Of a stretch of DNA of 64,000 bases, positions 1-13,077 are shown in pieces. This stretch comes from Microthyrium microscopicum (Eukaryota > Ascomycota > Dothideomycetes > Microthyriales > Microthyriaceae), in contig MU004235.1 in assembly GCA_010405405.1 (NCBI GenBank), positions 14,538-78,537 on the forward strand, read 5' to 3'. How positions within the stretch are numbered: the stretch's first letter is position 1; each line of letters begins with the position of its first letter. Made by a program: the position numbers and the translations under genes. Below the pieces are notes generated by a model, which saw nothing but the letters and a program-made list of their open reading frames with translations, searched no databases and was not told where the DNA came from.

Positions 1-3000
1 ACTATAGCCTACCTCTTTAAAATTAAGTAAAATATAAATACTTATAATATAAACTTAATTTATACTCTCTAAGAAAAAGCTCTTAAAGCTTAAGAAGAGA
101 TATAAAACTTAACTAAAACTAATAATAAACGTATAAAGTAAATTACTTACCTTAAAGTATAAATTTAAAATAATACTATTACTTTTAAGAAAGTAGTAAC
201 TACTTACTAAAAGGTATAAAAACTATAATATAATAATAATTTACTTAAAGAAGTATTTACTACTTATATTAATAAGATTAGTAAATACTATAAGGCTCTA
301 TAAAAGAAGATAAATAAAGCTACTATTCTTTAAGCTTAGGTTAATACCTTTTAAAAGAAACTCTTAGCTACTAAAGTAGCTAATCCCTATCTTAATTATA
401 ATAAGTTAGTAAATAATAATCTATTCTACTAGACCTCCTTAGCTTAAGATATAAATTAATTTAACTTAAATATACTTTTAAGAGCATTAGACTTATATTA
501 AACTACTTTCTTTTCTAATCTTAACTTAGTTAGTAGCGCCTCTCTTCTTAAAGTATAAGATAATAAGTCTTTACTCTTTTCTAAAAAGGATAAATAAAAG
601 TATTATACTTAGAAAGATAAGATACTAAACTACTTAAATAATAATACTTAAGTCTATCTTATTAAAGCCTCTAAGATCTAAGTTATTTAAGGAATAATAA
701 AGAACTAAGTATTTAGTACTATTAATAAGTAGAGTAACTATAAGTTAACTAATTTATACTTATCTATTATAGAAATATAGTCTAATTTAGATTATAAGTA
801 TAGTATTAAGAATAGCTATATTACTACTAAAACCTAGCTTAAGAGTTAAGAAGCTATAATAAAGCTTACTAAGAAACTTAAAGAGTTTCTAGCCTACTTC
901 TTAGAGAATTTACGTAAAGCTAAGCTAAGTAATTAAGATAAGATTATTAAAATATAACTCCTCTTATTTCTAAAGTTTATAAAGAAAGTACTCTTTATAA
1001 AATTAAAAACTTTTACTAACTTCTTAGAAAGCCTATATACTATAGCCTATTATATTAAATACATCTTCTTTATAAATCTATATAGCTATAATAATAATAA
1101 TTACCTAGTAGCTAAAGGTAGTAAATAAAAGCCTAAATATAACTATCTTTTAGAAATTTATAATACGTTAAAGATAGATAATTACTATATAAAATATAGT
1201 AAAAAGAGTTATAGTTACTAGTAAAATAAAGTATTATATAAAGATAGAGACGCCTTATTAAACGCTAAGATATAACTAAAGGTTATAGCTATTATTATAA
1301 AGTTTACTACTATCTATAATTAAATTACTACTTAATCTTCTTAGTTTCTAACTATAGAGAATAATTATAATAAGTATAATTATAATAATAACATAAAAAA
1401 CTAAAAGCTTCTCTATAGAGACGTATAAAGGAGCTAAATAAGTAAGAAGCGTATAATTAGTAATAGAAGAAAGATAAACTTAACCTTAAGCTAGTTCTCT
1501 TTAAAGAACAAATCTAATATAAGGTTAATAAGACTATCTAATACTTAGAAGATAATCTTTAATAAGTATTATTCCTAGAGCTTATTATATTTAATAATAC
1601 TAAACTAGCTATTATTAAGATATCCCTTACCTCTATAGTATATAATTTTTATTCTTAAGAAGTAGCTACTATATTTATAGTAAGTAATTAGTAAACTACT
1701 TATAATATTATATTTTCTTTAAAGTAAGGCTACTATTTAAAAATTAATATTCTTATAGATACTAGGAGTAGAGTAATAAAAATTATTTACCCTAACTTTA
1801 TTAAATAATATAGAATCCTTATTATTAATCTCTCTACTCCTTAAATTATATAATTAGCTAATAGTAAGACTATTATAAAGGTTAATAAAGCTACTATAGT
1901 TAATATTTATTTAGGAGGATATATTAAATAAATCTACTACTTTATTATAAATATTACTAGCTATAACCTTATTCTTAGTAATCTATAAATTAACCTCTAT
2001 AAAGTTACTCTTAAAGAAAAAAAGAAATAAATTCTTTTTAATTTAGACTACTACCTAATATATTACTTACTAGCTAGTTATCTAATCTTAATAGATTATA
2101 AAGGCTACTTAGTTAACCTAACTAATTCTTACTTTAAGAATATTACTATAGTTAGTACTACTACCTTTATTAAGTTACTTAAATAAGGCTAGTAATTTAG
2201 TAAAATCTAGCCTAATAACTTTAAAGATAAGAAAGATAAGAAACCTCTAAATCTAAATCTTATACTAAAAGAAGATATTACTATTAACTTAGGTAAAATC
2301 TTATCTAAAGACTTTAAGAAGTAGTAAGAGAAATATAATAAGCCTCCTCTTTTATAAAAAGAGATTCTTAAATACTTACTAAAAGAATATTATTATTATA
2401 TAGATATCTTTAATCTAAAGTTAGGTAATAAACTTATACTATACTATAGTAAATAAAATTACTTTATTAATATTATCTTAAATACTACTATTCCTAAATA
2501 TTATTATAATAGCCTAGGTTACTAGGAATTCCTTATAGTTAAATAATATATTAATTAGATACTTAGCTAAGACTAAGTTTAAGCTAGTAAATTATATTAC
2601 GCTATATTAATATTATATATATATAAGCTAGGAAAAAGAATTTAAGTTTATATTAACTACTATAGACTTAATAAGATTATATAGAAGAATTATAATATTC
2701 CTTTATAGCTACTAAAAACTTTAACCTATATCTATTATATAAAATACTTTTCTAAGTTTAATGTTATTACTACTTTTATATATATTTATATTAAACCTAG
2801 TAATAAATATAAAACTATATTCTTAACTTATTATAAGTTATATAAATTTAAAGTTATACCCTTTAGCCTTACTAAAGCTTTAAGAACCTTCTAAGCTTAT
2901 CTTAACTATATCTTAATTAATTACCTAGATAACTTTATTATAGGCTATATAGATAATTTATTAGTCTTTAATAATACTAAAGCTAGCTATATTACTTATA

Positions 3001-5649
3001 TCTACCTAGTCTTAGAAGTAATAAATAAAGTAGAATTATACTTAGATATTTAGAAGTATAAATTTAATACTTAATAGGTTAAATACCTTAGCTTAATTAT
3101 TACTACTAAAGGTATTAAAATAGACCTAAAGAAGGTTTAAAGCATAGTTAACTAGTAACGTCTTTTTTTAGTAAAAGATATTTAAGCTTTCCTTAGCTTT
3201 ACTAATTTTTATTACTAATTTATTCTTAAATATTTAAAGACTATAGCACTACTAATAATACTTATAAAGAAAAATACTATAGTAATCTTCTCTTAGGACC
3301 CTAATAGGCTAAAGGAACGTACCTTTAAAAAGCTAAAGTAAGACTTTATATCTACTAAGATATTATATTACTTTAACTATATAAAAGAAACCTAGCTAAA
3401 GATAAATGCCTTAAATTAGGTTTATACTATAGTCTTCTCTTAAAAAAGTAATAATAGGAAGTTTTATCTAGTTATATATCTCTTAAAGAAGATAACCCTA
3501 GTAGAATATAATTATAATATTTATAATAAAGAGCTCTTAGCTATTATCTATATATTTAAAAAGTAGAAACTAAAGCTATTTAGTTTTATTAATCCTATTT
3601 AAGTATTCTTTAATTACTATAACCTTTAAACGTTTATAATAACGAAATATTTTTCTTAATAATAAGCTAGATAGGCTAAGTTCTTCTCCTAGTTTTACTT
3701 TAAAATAAAGTACTATTTAGGTATAACTAATAAAAAGGTAAATATTCTTACTTATTAGTTATAAAATATCTTATAAAGTAATAACAACCTTTACGTCTTT
3801 TAATAAGTCTAACCTTTACTATTCCTATATTAATTTAATATAAAGTACGCAATAAAGCTAGCTATATTATTTATTAAACCTACCTATCTCTTAATACTAT
3901 ACTTAGCTACTATTACTTAAGATAAGTTAAATATTTTTAATCCTATAAGTAAGCTACTTAATTTTATAGAAAAGTCTCTTAATAATAATAAGGCACCTAA
4001 GAATAAGCTACTTAATTCTTTAAGAAATAATCTATTTCTAGATTTTAATAGTAACTAGTTCCTATAAAATATTATAAATATAGTAGAGTATAATAAAATA
4101 ATAATTACTATTTACTATACTAAAACTAACTACTAGCTCTTCTTACCTTTTAGTACTCTAAAATAAGAGTAGATTAAGCTTAGAGACTATATAATAGCTA
4201 CTAATAAGATAATCCTTTACTATAACTAAATCTTTATCTCTTAAGGTAAGCTTTAGTATTATACTATATAGAGTATATATAGCTATAAAGCTATAAGCTA
4301 TAGTAGAGTAGTAATAACTTACTACTACCTATAGAAAGATTACTAGTAGCCTAAGATATTATAAGACGTTAAAAGCTTTATTAAAAGCTATAAATATATA
4401 TTTACTAAACCTATTTACTAAAAGAAGTAAAGCTTTCTATATTAATTCCCTCTTCCTAAGTATATATAGTCTAATATTTCTATTAACTTTATTATCTTAC
4501 TATCTTACTATTTATACTAAGGTATAATCTACTAATATATTATAGTAGTTATTAACTAATATATATAGACCTAATATTTTATTCTACTACTAAATCTATT
4601 TATAGACTTAATAGTATTAGCCTTTATTAACTATATATAGAAGCTTATTAGCTAGTTATTAATAATTCTTTTAAACTATAGTAGCTAATTTACCTCTATA
4701 TTTTAAAAGTACTTATATAAATATATAGGCATAATACTTTATCTTAGTATAGTATTTTACTCTAAAACTAATAATATAATAGAAATCTTAGTTACTATAC
4801 TTAAGTAGTTTTTATATATATTTATTAACTAGGATTAAGATAACTAGATAGCCTTTCTACTCTTTACTAAATTTATAATTAATTCTACTATAAACGCTAC
4901 TATAAGAGTTATATCTTTTAAAGCTTAAAATAGATTTAATCTTTATTTAAGCTTTAAGTCCTTATATTATCTTCTAAAACTTATAAATGCCTCTATAGCT
5001 ACTAATAAGGAAGCTATTAATATAGATATAATATAAAAAGGTTATACTAAGATATATAATTACTTAATAGAGTAATTAATCTAGATATAAGCTTAGTAAG
5101 TAAAATACGCTAACTACTATTACTATATAGCTCTAAACTTATTACTAAGTAACTAGGTTTACTTAGATATATAGAACTACCCTACTTTATATCTTTTAAA
5201 GACTCTAGATAATAAGAATATAAGTCTCTTTTATATAATTAAGAAGATTAATATTATTACTTATAAACTTAATCTTTTCTTTTCTATAAAAATATATAAT
5301 ATCTTTTATACCTAGGTCCTTTACTATATTATAGATAACGCTAAGCTACTTAAGTACGCTAATCTACTACTAGCAATTATTAGAAAAACTATAAATAATA
5401 ATAAATAGTCTATTAATACTATTATTAATAGCTACTTTACTAGTTAATATAAGAAACTATAATATAAGATTAAGTATACTAGTTATAATAAAGCTAAATA
5501 GTATAATTAGATAGCTACTAAGAATATACTAGAGCTTATTACTAAGTTTTATACTTAATATCCTAGCAAGCTAAGCCTATATCCTACCTAGATACTACTA
5601 ATACTAAAGCCTACTAGCAATAGTATTAATTATAACTCTAATAGCGTTT

Positions 5650-6232
5650 CTACTAATTAAGAAAAGTAAATAATTATACTACTAATTCCTTTATACTAAT
5701 AGGATTACTAACTACTAGACTACTAGGACTTAAGAACTAGAGTATTCTAAGAATATCTTAAGGTTTATTAATACTTCTTAATAGTTACCTTAGTAGGCTA
5801 GAGATTAAGATACTCTAAACGACTAATAAGGTTAGTATTATACTATAGAAGGATTAAAATATTATTTATTACTAAAAAGTTTATTAAACTAGACTAGACT
5901 AGACTAGACTAGACTAGACTAGACTAAATTAAAATAGAATAAATTAGGAAAGTAATTATAATTAGTAATCTATAGCCTAGAGAGCTATACTAAAAGAAGG
6001 AGTTATATAATAATTCCTCTTTATAGGCTTTATAGTAGTATTATAAAAAAGATCTTATTATAAAATTGCGCGCTAGACCTAAGGAGGTTAGTACGCCTAA
6101 GAATCTACTAAGTAGACTTATATTCCTTATAGATCTATAGCTCTTCTAGATCTTCTTCTCTTTCTCTCTTATTTATAGATTCTAGAATATAATCTAATTA
6201 TCTACTTACTCTAAGTTCCGCAGCTTGTTATA
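5650..6232 (+). repeat. LTR copy 1 of the Gypsy fossil
   Basis: About 580 bp, matching the next 580 bp almost base for base except for transitions. It contains a run of the pentamer AGACT (about 5885-5930) and ends in a conserved segment reading GTTCCGCAGCTTGTTATA at 6216-6233. Its left edge is placed by similarity to the second copy and is good to about 10 bp. Confidence 0.7.
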
Positions 6233-6815
6233 TTAATTAGGAGGAGTAAAATAATTATATTACTAATTTCCTTATATTAATAGGATTACTAACTATTAGA
6301 CTACTAGGACTTAAGAACTAAAGTATTCTAAGGATATCTTAGGGTTTATTAATACTTCTTAATAGTTACCTTAGTAGGCTAGAGGTTAAGATACTTTAAA
6401 TAACTAGTAAAGTTAGTATTATATTATAGAAGAATTAAAATATTATTTATTACTAAAAGTTTATTAGACTAGACTAGACTAGACTAGACTAGACTAGACT
6501 AGACTAGATTAGAATAGAATAGATTAGGAAAGTAGATATAATTAGTAGTCTATAGCCTAGAGAGTTATACTAAAGGAAGAAGTTATATAATAATTCCTCT
6601 TTATAAGCTTTATAGTAGTATTATAAGAGAGATCTTATTATAAAATTACGTACTAGACCTAAGAGGGTTAGTGCGCCTAAGGATCTACTAAGTAGACTTA
6701 CTTTTCTTATAGATCTATAACTTTTCTAAATCTTCTTCTCTCTCTCTCCTATTTATAGATTCTAGAATATAATCTAATTATCTATTTGCTCTAAGTTCCG
6801 TAGCTTGTTATAACT
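6233..6815 (+). repeat. LTR copy 2 of the Gypsy fossil, in direct tandem
   Basis: A second copy directly abutting the first, with its own AGACT run (about 6468-6510) and the same terminal segment ending near 6812. No internal domain separates the two, so this is not a simple pair of flanking LTRs. Tandem insertion, unequal exchange between neighbouring elements or integration of a two-LTR circle are the known routes to this arrangement. Confidence 0.65.
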
Positions 6816-9370
6816 TATAAATAAAGCTTAAGGTAGTCTTTAGCTACTTCTTTAACTAGTTAGGAGTATAGACGTATTTATTAATATAATTACTTAACTT
6901 AACTATAAAGGTAATATATAGCTTACTTAATAGAGTATAAAATATAAGAATAGTACTATCTTAACTAGAAAGAAAAGGTTATTACTTCTTAGTAATTATT
7001 TTAGTAACTACTAAGTTTTTAAATATAACTCTAGCTTTATATAGTATTTTTTAACTATATTAATTATAAAGAAATCTCTTTTATTATCTTAAAAGAAAAG
7101 CTTATATAAAATACTACTAAAATAACTAAGAAAATATTTACTTACTTAATATCTTTACTATATTACTTAAGTATTCTTACTTAGTTTAATAGCTATATAA
7201 TAGTATTTCTATTAGACTAGGAATAGTAAATAAATCTTTAACTCTACTAGTTATATAAAGAAGTAAGTAGTACTAAATAATTAAAATAATAACTAAGCTA
7301 CTTTTAGCTTAATTTATATACTACTTACTATTACTTTTATTATTATAATTAACTAATATATTACTAAAAGTACTATTACTTTACTTACTCTTAATATTAT
7401 TACTACTTTATTTAAGTACTAGATATTTCTAAATATATTAAAAGTTACTAATAAGTAATATTTTAATATATAATAAAAACTACTAAATAATATATAGTAT
7501 TAAGAGTTATAAAGCTTTATATAGAATTTTTAGAGTATATATTATAAGTATAATTAAATATACTAAATAGATTTACTACTATAGATACTAGTTATTACTC
7601 TAAGTATTTAATTTACTTATCTATAAATAAAGCTTAAGGTAGTCTTTTCTTTATTATATTACTTAAGTATTCTTACTTAGTTTTATAGCTTATTAAAGGT
7701 ATTTATAAAGGCTTATAGTATATTAAATATTTCTTTTTATTATTAAGTAGAATTATACTAAAAATATATTTTACTTAGTAAATTTTTTAGACTTTAAATC
7801 TAATATATATATAAACTACTAGAGTTAAGAACGCTACTAGAAGCTTCTTAAGTCTAGCTTAATAGACTATATAATAGTACTAAATATAAAATTTTTTAAA
7901 GAAAACTCTTTTATTTCTATAAAAAAGATAATTTAAGAAAAAAAGAAATTAATAGCGCTTTTTAAGTAGTATAAGGTAGAAAAGACTTCTTTAGTATATT
8001 ATAACTAGTTTTTAATACTAATTTTTATTAGACTAAGAATAGTAAATAAATCTCTAGCTTTACTAATTATATAAAGAGATAAGTAGTACTAGATAATTAA
8101 AATAATAACTAAGCTACTTTTAGCTTAATTTATATACTACTTACTATTACTCTTATTATTATAGTTAACTAATATATTACTAAAAGTATTATTACTTTAC
8201 TTACTCTTAATATTATTACTACTTTATATAAGTACTAAATATTTCTAAATATATTAGAAGTTATTAATAAGTAATATTTTAATATATAGTAATAACTATT
8301 AAATAATATATAGTATTAAGAGTTATAAAGCTTTATATAGAATTTTTAGAGTATATACTATAAGTATAATTAGATATACTAAATAAATTTACTACTATAA
8401 GTACTAGTTATTACTCTAAGTATTTAATTTACTTACTTATAAATAGAGCTTAAGGTAGTTCTTTCTTTATTATATTACTTAAGTATCTTTACTTAGTTTA
8501 ATAGCTTATTAAAGATATTTATAAAAGCTTTTAATATATTAAATATTTTTTCTTATTATTAAGTAAAATTATACTAGAAATATATTTTACTTAGTAAATT
8601 CTTTAGACTTTAAATCTAATATATATATAAACTACTAAAGTTAAGAATATTATTAAAAGTCCTTTAAGTTTAGCTTAATGAATTATATAATAGTACTAAA
8701 TATAGAAAGTTTTAAAAAAAACTCTTTTATTTTTATAAAAAAGATAATTTAAGAAAGAAAGAAGTTAATAATACTTTTTAAGTAGTATAGAGTAAAAAAG
8801 ACTTTTTTAGTATATTATAACTAGTCTTTAATACTAATCTTTATTAGACTAAAAATAGTAAATAAATTTCTAACTCTACTAGTTATATAAAGAGATAAGT
8901 AGTATTATATAATTAAAATAATAATTAAGCTACTTTTAGCTTAATTTATATACTACTTACTATTACTCTTATTATTATAATTAACTAATATACTACTAAA
9001 GATACTATTATTTTATCTACTTTTAATATTATTATTACTTTATTTAAGTATTAGATATATTTAGATATATTAAAGGTTACTAGTAAGTAATATTTCTATA
9101 TATAGTAATAACTTTTAAATAATTATTATTACTCTAAGTATTTAATTTATTTATTTATAAATAAAGCTTAAGGTAGTTCTTAGCTACTTCTTTAACTAGT
9201 TAAAAGTATAGATATATTTATTAATATAATTACTTAATTTAACTATAAAGATAATATATAGCTTACTTAGTAGAGTATAAGATATAGAAATAGTACTATC
9301 TTAACTAGAAAGAAAAGATTATTACTTCTTAGTAACTACTTTAGTAACTACTAAGTTCTTAAATACCTTA
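6815..9370. repeat. Mosaic AT-rich tandem array, 816-bp period
   Basis: A core of about 310-410 bp begins at 7211, 8027 and 8843, exactly 816 bp apart each time. A short junction motif, TATAAATAAAGCTTAAGGTAGT or a close variant, recurs near 6815, 7621, 8436 and 9155. Segments are shuffled: the stretch after 6840 reappears after 9180, while the stretch after 7690 reappears after 8510. No coding signal survives. It may be amplified non-coding DNA of a transposon or a satellite; I cannot assign a family. Confidence 0.65.
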
Positions 9371-9780
9371 TTAGTTAGTTATAATAAATATAAGAGATAT
9401 ATTTTTTTACTAAGTTTAGAAGATAAAAGCCTAGTTATATATTCTACTTATAACCTACTAGAACTAGAATAATATTAAAAGCTAATTAAAATATTTAGAA
9501 AAGATAGACTATAAAAGTAATATATAGCTTACTTAGAATATAAGATATAGAAATAGTATTATTTTAACTAATTAGAAAAGATTATTATATCTTAGTAGCT
9601 AGTTATATAGTAATCTTTTTTTTTTCTAAAAATTAGATTTTCTATTAAAAGATTATAACTACTTTATCTAAGTACTAGATATATTTAGATATATAGAAAG
9701 TTACTAATAAGTATTATTTATATCTTATTATATATATTCTCTAGCTATAATAAATCTACTTAAGTATAGTATAAATTATA
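9371..9780. other. AT-rich DNA, nothing identifiable
   Basis: Same base composition as its surroundings, with stops in every frame. Short stretches resemble parts of the array to its left (for example the segment around 9500-9560 against 9240-9310), which suggests further decayed copies. I see no gene. Confidence 0.5.
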
Positions 9781-10225
9781 CTTAAATAACTATAATATAC
9801 TTAATAAGTTTAAAATATTTTAAATAGTTTTATAATATTTCTAATAAAGTATATATTATCTTATATATATTTAATATCTTTATAATAAGTCTTAAATAAT
9901 TATAATATACTTAATAAGTTTAAAATATTTTAAATAGTTTTATAATATTTTTAATAAAGTATATAGTATTATCTTATATATATTTAATATTTTTATAATA
10001 AGTTTAAAATAACTATAATATACTTAATAAGTTTAAAATATTTTAAATAGTTTTATAATATTTCTAATAAAGTATATATTATTTTATATATATCTAATAT
10101 TTTTATAATAAGTTTAAAATAACTATAATATATTTAATAAGTTTTAAATATTTTAAATACTTTTATAATATTTTTAATAAAGTAAGTAGTTATTTTATAT
10201 ATATTTAATATCTTTATAATAAGTT
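9781..10225. repeat. Four-unit minisatellite, about 110 bp per unit
   Basis: Units begin at 9781, 9891, 10003 and 10113. Each opens with a form of TTAAATAACTATAATATA and carries AAATATTTTAAATAGTTTTA in the middle. Units differ mainly by single transitions and small length changes. The array sits wholly inside the AT-rich island. Confidence 0.8.
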
Positions 10226-12170
10226 AAATATAACTTTTCTAGTATAATACGTAGTCTTATTTATAATATATAATAATTTTTTTATAATATAAAAAGAATT
10301 CTAATTTTTCTAAATAGTTTATAGAATTAAATTAATTAATAAGTTCTATAAAAATAACTTCTAAGCTCTTAAAGCTCTTTATTAACTATATTATCTTCCT
10401 AGTACTATAGTGTTTTATTCTAGGTAGGCGTTTAGTACTTAAAAATATTTAAGAAAGTAAAAAGTTATTATTAGTATCTTTATTATAAAGATAAATTAAA
10501 AGCTTTTTAGTTTAGCTATTAGAATATCTACTTTCTAAATACTAGATTTTTTAAAATTTTAAGCTTATATAAATATTCTTATAAAGTAAATAGTTAAAAA
10601 TTCTAATATTATAAAGTATTTACTATATATTTTATATTAAATAATAATCTAAATTAAAGTAAAGTTATTTTATATAATATACTTTACTATCTTATATACT
10701 TATAAATATAATTAAAGAGTATATTCTATTTAATATTAGCTTTTATATTATTATTACTACTTTTATTTTTAGCTTATAGTTACTTCTTATTCTCTAGACT
10801 ACTAGTACTTTTAAAATCTTAAGCTTTATAGTATTATTCTTTAGAATTAAAGCTACTACTCTCTTTTAGAAGAATATCTTAATTACTTCTAGTTTCTAAA
10901 GTAAATAAGCTATACTATATACTTAAGCCTAGAAATTTTATTATTATAAACTTATTAATTCTAGATTTAGTAGCTAAAAAGTTAGATATAAATAATATTT
11001 TAGTATATTAGAAAACTTATTTAAGTTACTAGCTCTATATATGTATTATACTAAAATACTAGTATTATAGCCTTATTTAGTAGAATTAAAGTTAAAGTCT
11101 TATTTAGTCTTATAAGCTAATTTTAAGCTGTCTTAGTTTTAATTTTTAAAAGATATAAATTTTAAGTTAGATTTTTTTTTCTAATTACTAAATAAGAAGC
11201 TAAGGTTAGTTTTTAAAAGAAAATATTATTTTCTTATATAAGATTTATACTTATTAAGCTTACTAGTATATAAATATTTTATTTATATTATATTTATAAG
11301 TTATAGTAAAAGATTAAGTAATTATTAAATATCTTATAAAATAGTTTCTAGACTAATAAATAGAATTAATAAAAGTAGTTTAAATAAATTTTTTTATTAT
11401 ATTAGATAAGATACTTTATAGCTTTATTAGTTTAGATATTAGATATAATTCTCTATTAATATTAAGTTTATAACGTAAAGAATCTAAATCTTATTAGACT
11501 TACTTTCTATTACTTTAATTTATATAGAACTTTACTAAAAAGTAATATATTTTAAATAAATATAATTTAATAACTAATAACTAAAATTAAATATTATTTA
11601 AAATTCCTTATACTATATTTCTATAGCTTTTAAGTAGTTATAGTAATAAGGTCTATAATTCTTAAAAAGATAAGTAGAAGAAAATTTAAAAGAATCTATA
11701 GTAAAGTAACTAAAAATATCTTAATAATAATAAGGTAATATATAGCAAAAGCTATATTATTATATAGCTCTTTCTCTTAGGATTCTAGAAATATAATAAA
11801 ATTTATATAAATATTAAGAATAAAGCCTCTAAAAGTAATAAATAGTTTTTAAAAAGAATAATATAAAGAATTATAAATAACTTCTTAAGTTAGTATAAAT
11901 ATTAGACTTTCTTTAGTATTTTAGAATCTAGAGAATAAGGCCTATCTAATAATATAACTTTCGTTCTATAATATTTAGTTATTTAAAAGATATTTTTAGT
12001 TAGTTTACTATAAGGGTTTTTTAACCTTTAATTTTAAGTTAATAAGGTATAATACTTTAGTAAAAACCTAATAGCTTAAGAGATCTATCTTAGACTTATA
12101 AGCTCTTAAAATATTTAATAATTCTATCGTAAGGTAGTTAAGTATTAAATATCTAAAAAGAGCTATTTAG
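10226..12170. other. AT-rich island, unassigned decayed DNA
   Basis: Continuation of the RIP-like island with no open frame and no recognisable domain in either direction. Base composition changes sharply to that of normal genes at about 12165-12185. Probably one or more further degraded transposons, but I cannot name a family. Confidence 0.5.
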
Positions 12171-12222
12171 GGTGTAGAAGGGGTAACGAGAAGTGGGTCT
12201 GACGGGATCTAGGTCCTCTACG

Positions 12223-12585
12223 TTAAGCATCACTACCCTGGAGGTCTATACCGTACTTCTCGCCGGTAGTGAGATCAACAACCTTCCAAATGCCATCCCA
12301 AAGTTTATATTTGTACTCATGTCCCTCGGGGAGATCCAACGTGTAGCTCTTCGTTCCATTGCGAAGCTCAATTGTGTTCCCATTGCGAGGATTCACATAT
12401 ATCTCACAGTACTTGTGTGGTTTCTTGGCTCCATCATGACACTTTCTGGAATTTTCTTGCCGCTTGCTGGACTCTCCATGACGAGTTTTGGAACTTTCAG
12501 CTCGCTGACTGGATTCTTGCTGCTTCTTTGATCCCTCGGGTCGCTGAATAGCCTCTTGATGTTGCTCCATTTTGTACCTAAGCAC
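12223..12585 (-). CDS. Small orphan protein, charged N-half and compact C-half
   Basis: Single-exon frame of 120 residues; a second Met at residue 6 (12570) is an equally good start. Residues 8-55 are dominated by Q, E, S, K and R and look disordered. Residues 58-115 look like a small folded domain rich in Tyr, Gly and Trp (for example YKLWDGIWKVVDLTTG). There is no signal peptide and no membrane segment. I do not recognise a family. It lies only about 50 bp from the AT-rich island, typical of lineage-specific genes, and is transcribed in the same direction as the expansin-like gene upstream of it. The overlapping frames on both strands here look like shadows. Moderate confidence that it is real. 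Confidence 0.45.
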   Translation of the reverse strand: MLRYKMEQHQEAIQRPEGSKKQQESSQRAESSKTRHGESSKRQENSRKCHDGAKKPHKYCEIYVNPRNGNTIELRNGTKSYTLDLPEGHEYKYKLWDGIWKVVDLTTGEKYGIDLQGSDA

Positions 12586-13077
12586 TTCTTCACTCCTTTG
12601 CGCTGTTTTGGTTTTTGACGAGTTAAGAACGACTTGTGGGCCTGTAGTTGCTCGGATGGTCTATGTATTCGTGAGTCTGAAATGCGTTGGAACAGGTGGT
12701 TGGGTGGTTGGATGGTTAATGGTGTGGATGGAATAGCGTTTCGCAGTATGTGCCCGTGTGTTTATTGATGATAGAAAGATATTGTAATGGCTTAAATGGC
12801 AGAGTTGCACTAGTATTAAAGACGACCAAGGAAGAATTGTAGTAGGCTAGTGATGGCTGTATCAGGCGATAGAGCTTGTGAGCTCTATTCAGTAGAAACA
12901 CTTTGACTTCACTTGTAGTTTGGTAATGCTCCGTCAGTTATCATTTGGTGATTGTGATACGTTGAGCTCAAGTGAGTTCGCGGTCATTTTCGCCAGCATG
13001 TCACTTATATCGTGGCCTTTAACAAAACAGTCCTGTACTTGATGAAGATAGAACAATCGTTGGCGGGTCATTTGAGA
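12586..13077. other. Intergenic, nothing seen
   Basis: Between the small orphan and the expansin-like gene (both minus strand). It should contain the orphan's promoter and the 3' UTR of the expansin-like gene. I see no further gene or repeat. Confidence 0.5.

Larger units (their letters stand above)
1..6815 (+). mobile_element. Fossil Ty3/Gypsy LTR retrotransposon, RIP-degraded
   Basis: Very AT-rich DNA without a usable reading frame in which the ghost of a Gypsy polyprotein can be followed on the plus strand. There is a protease-like DTG remnant near 1755, reverse transcriptase around 2500-3200 with the YxDD-type box near 2950, RNase H about 3400-3800 and an integrase core about 4350-5000. 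The order PR-RT-RH-IN is that of Ty3/Gypsy, not Copia. Two LTR copies follow in tandem (about 5650-6232 and 6233-6815). The 5' end lies outside the window. The element is thoroughly broken, with dozens of breaks. The strong TpA excess suggests RIP, so divergence cannot be used directly as a clock. Confidence 0.8.

Noticed and set aside
1-12170. Possibility that the AT-rich island is mitochondrial DNA or an organelle insert
   Set aside because: Legible Gypsy domains, LTR copies and TpA excess fit RIP-mutated transposons; no mitochondrial gene is recognisable.
12177-12205. Sequence AGAAGTGGGTCTGACGGG at the island edge, resembling part of the pogo-like terminal repeat
   Set aside because: Only about 10-11 matching bases in shifted registers, and no TA plus ACGTGCCC terminus. 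Not enough to call an element end.
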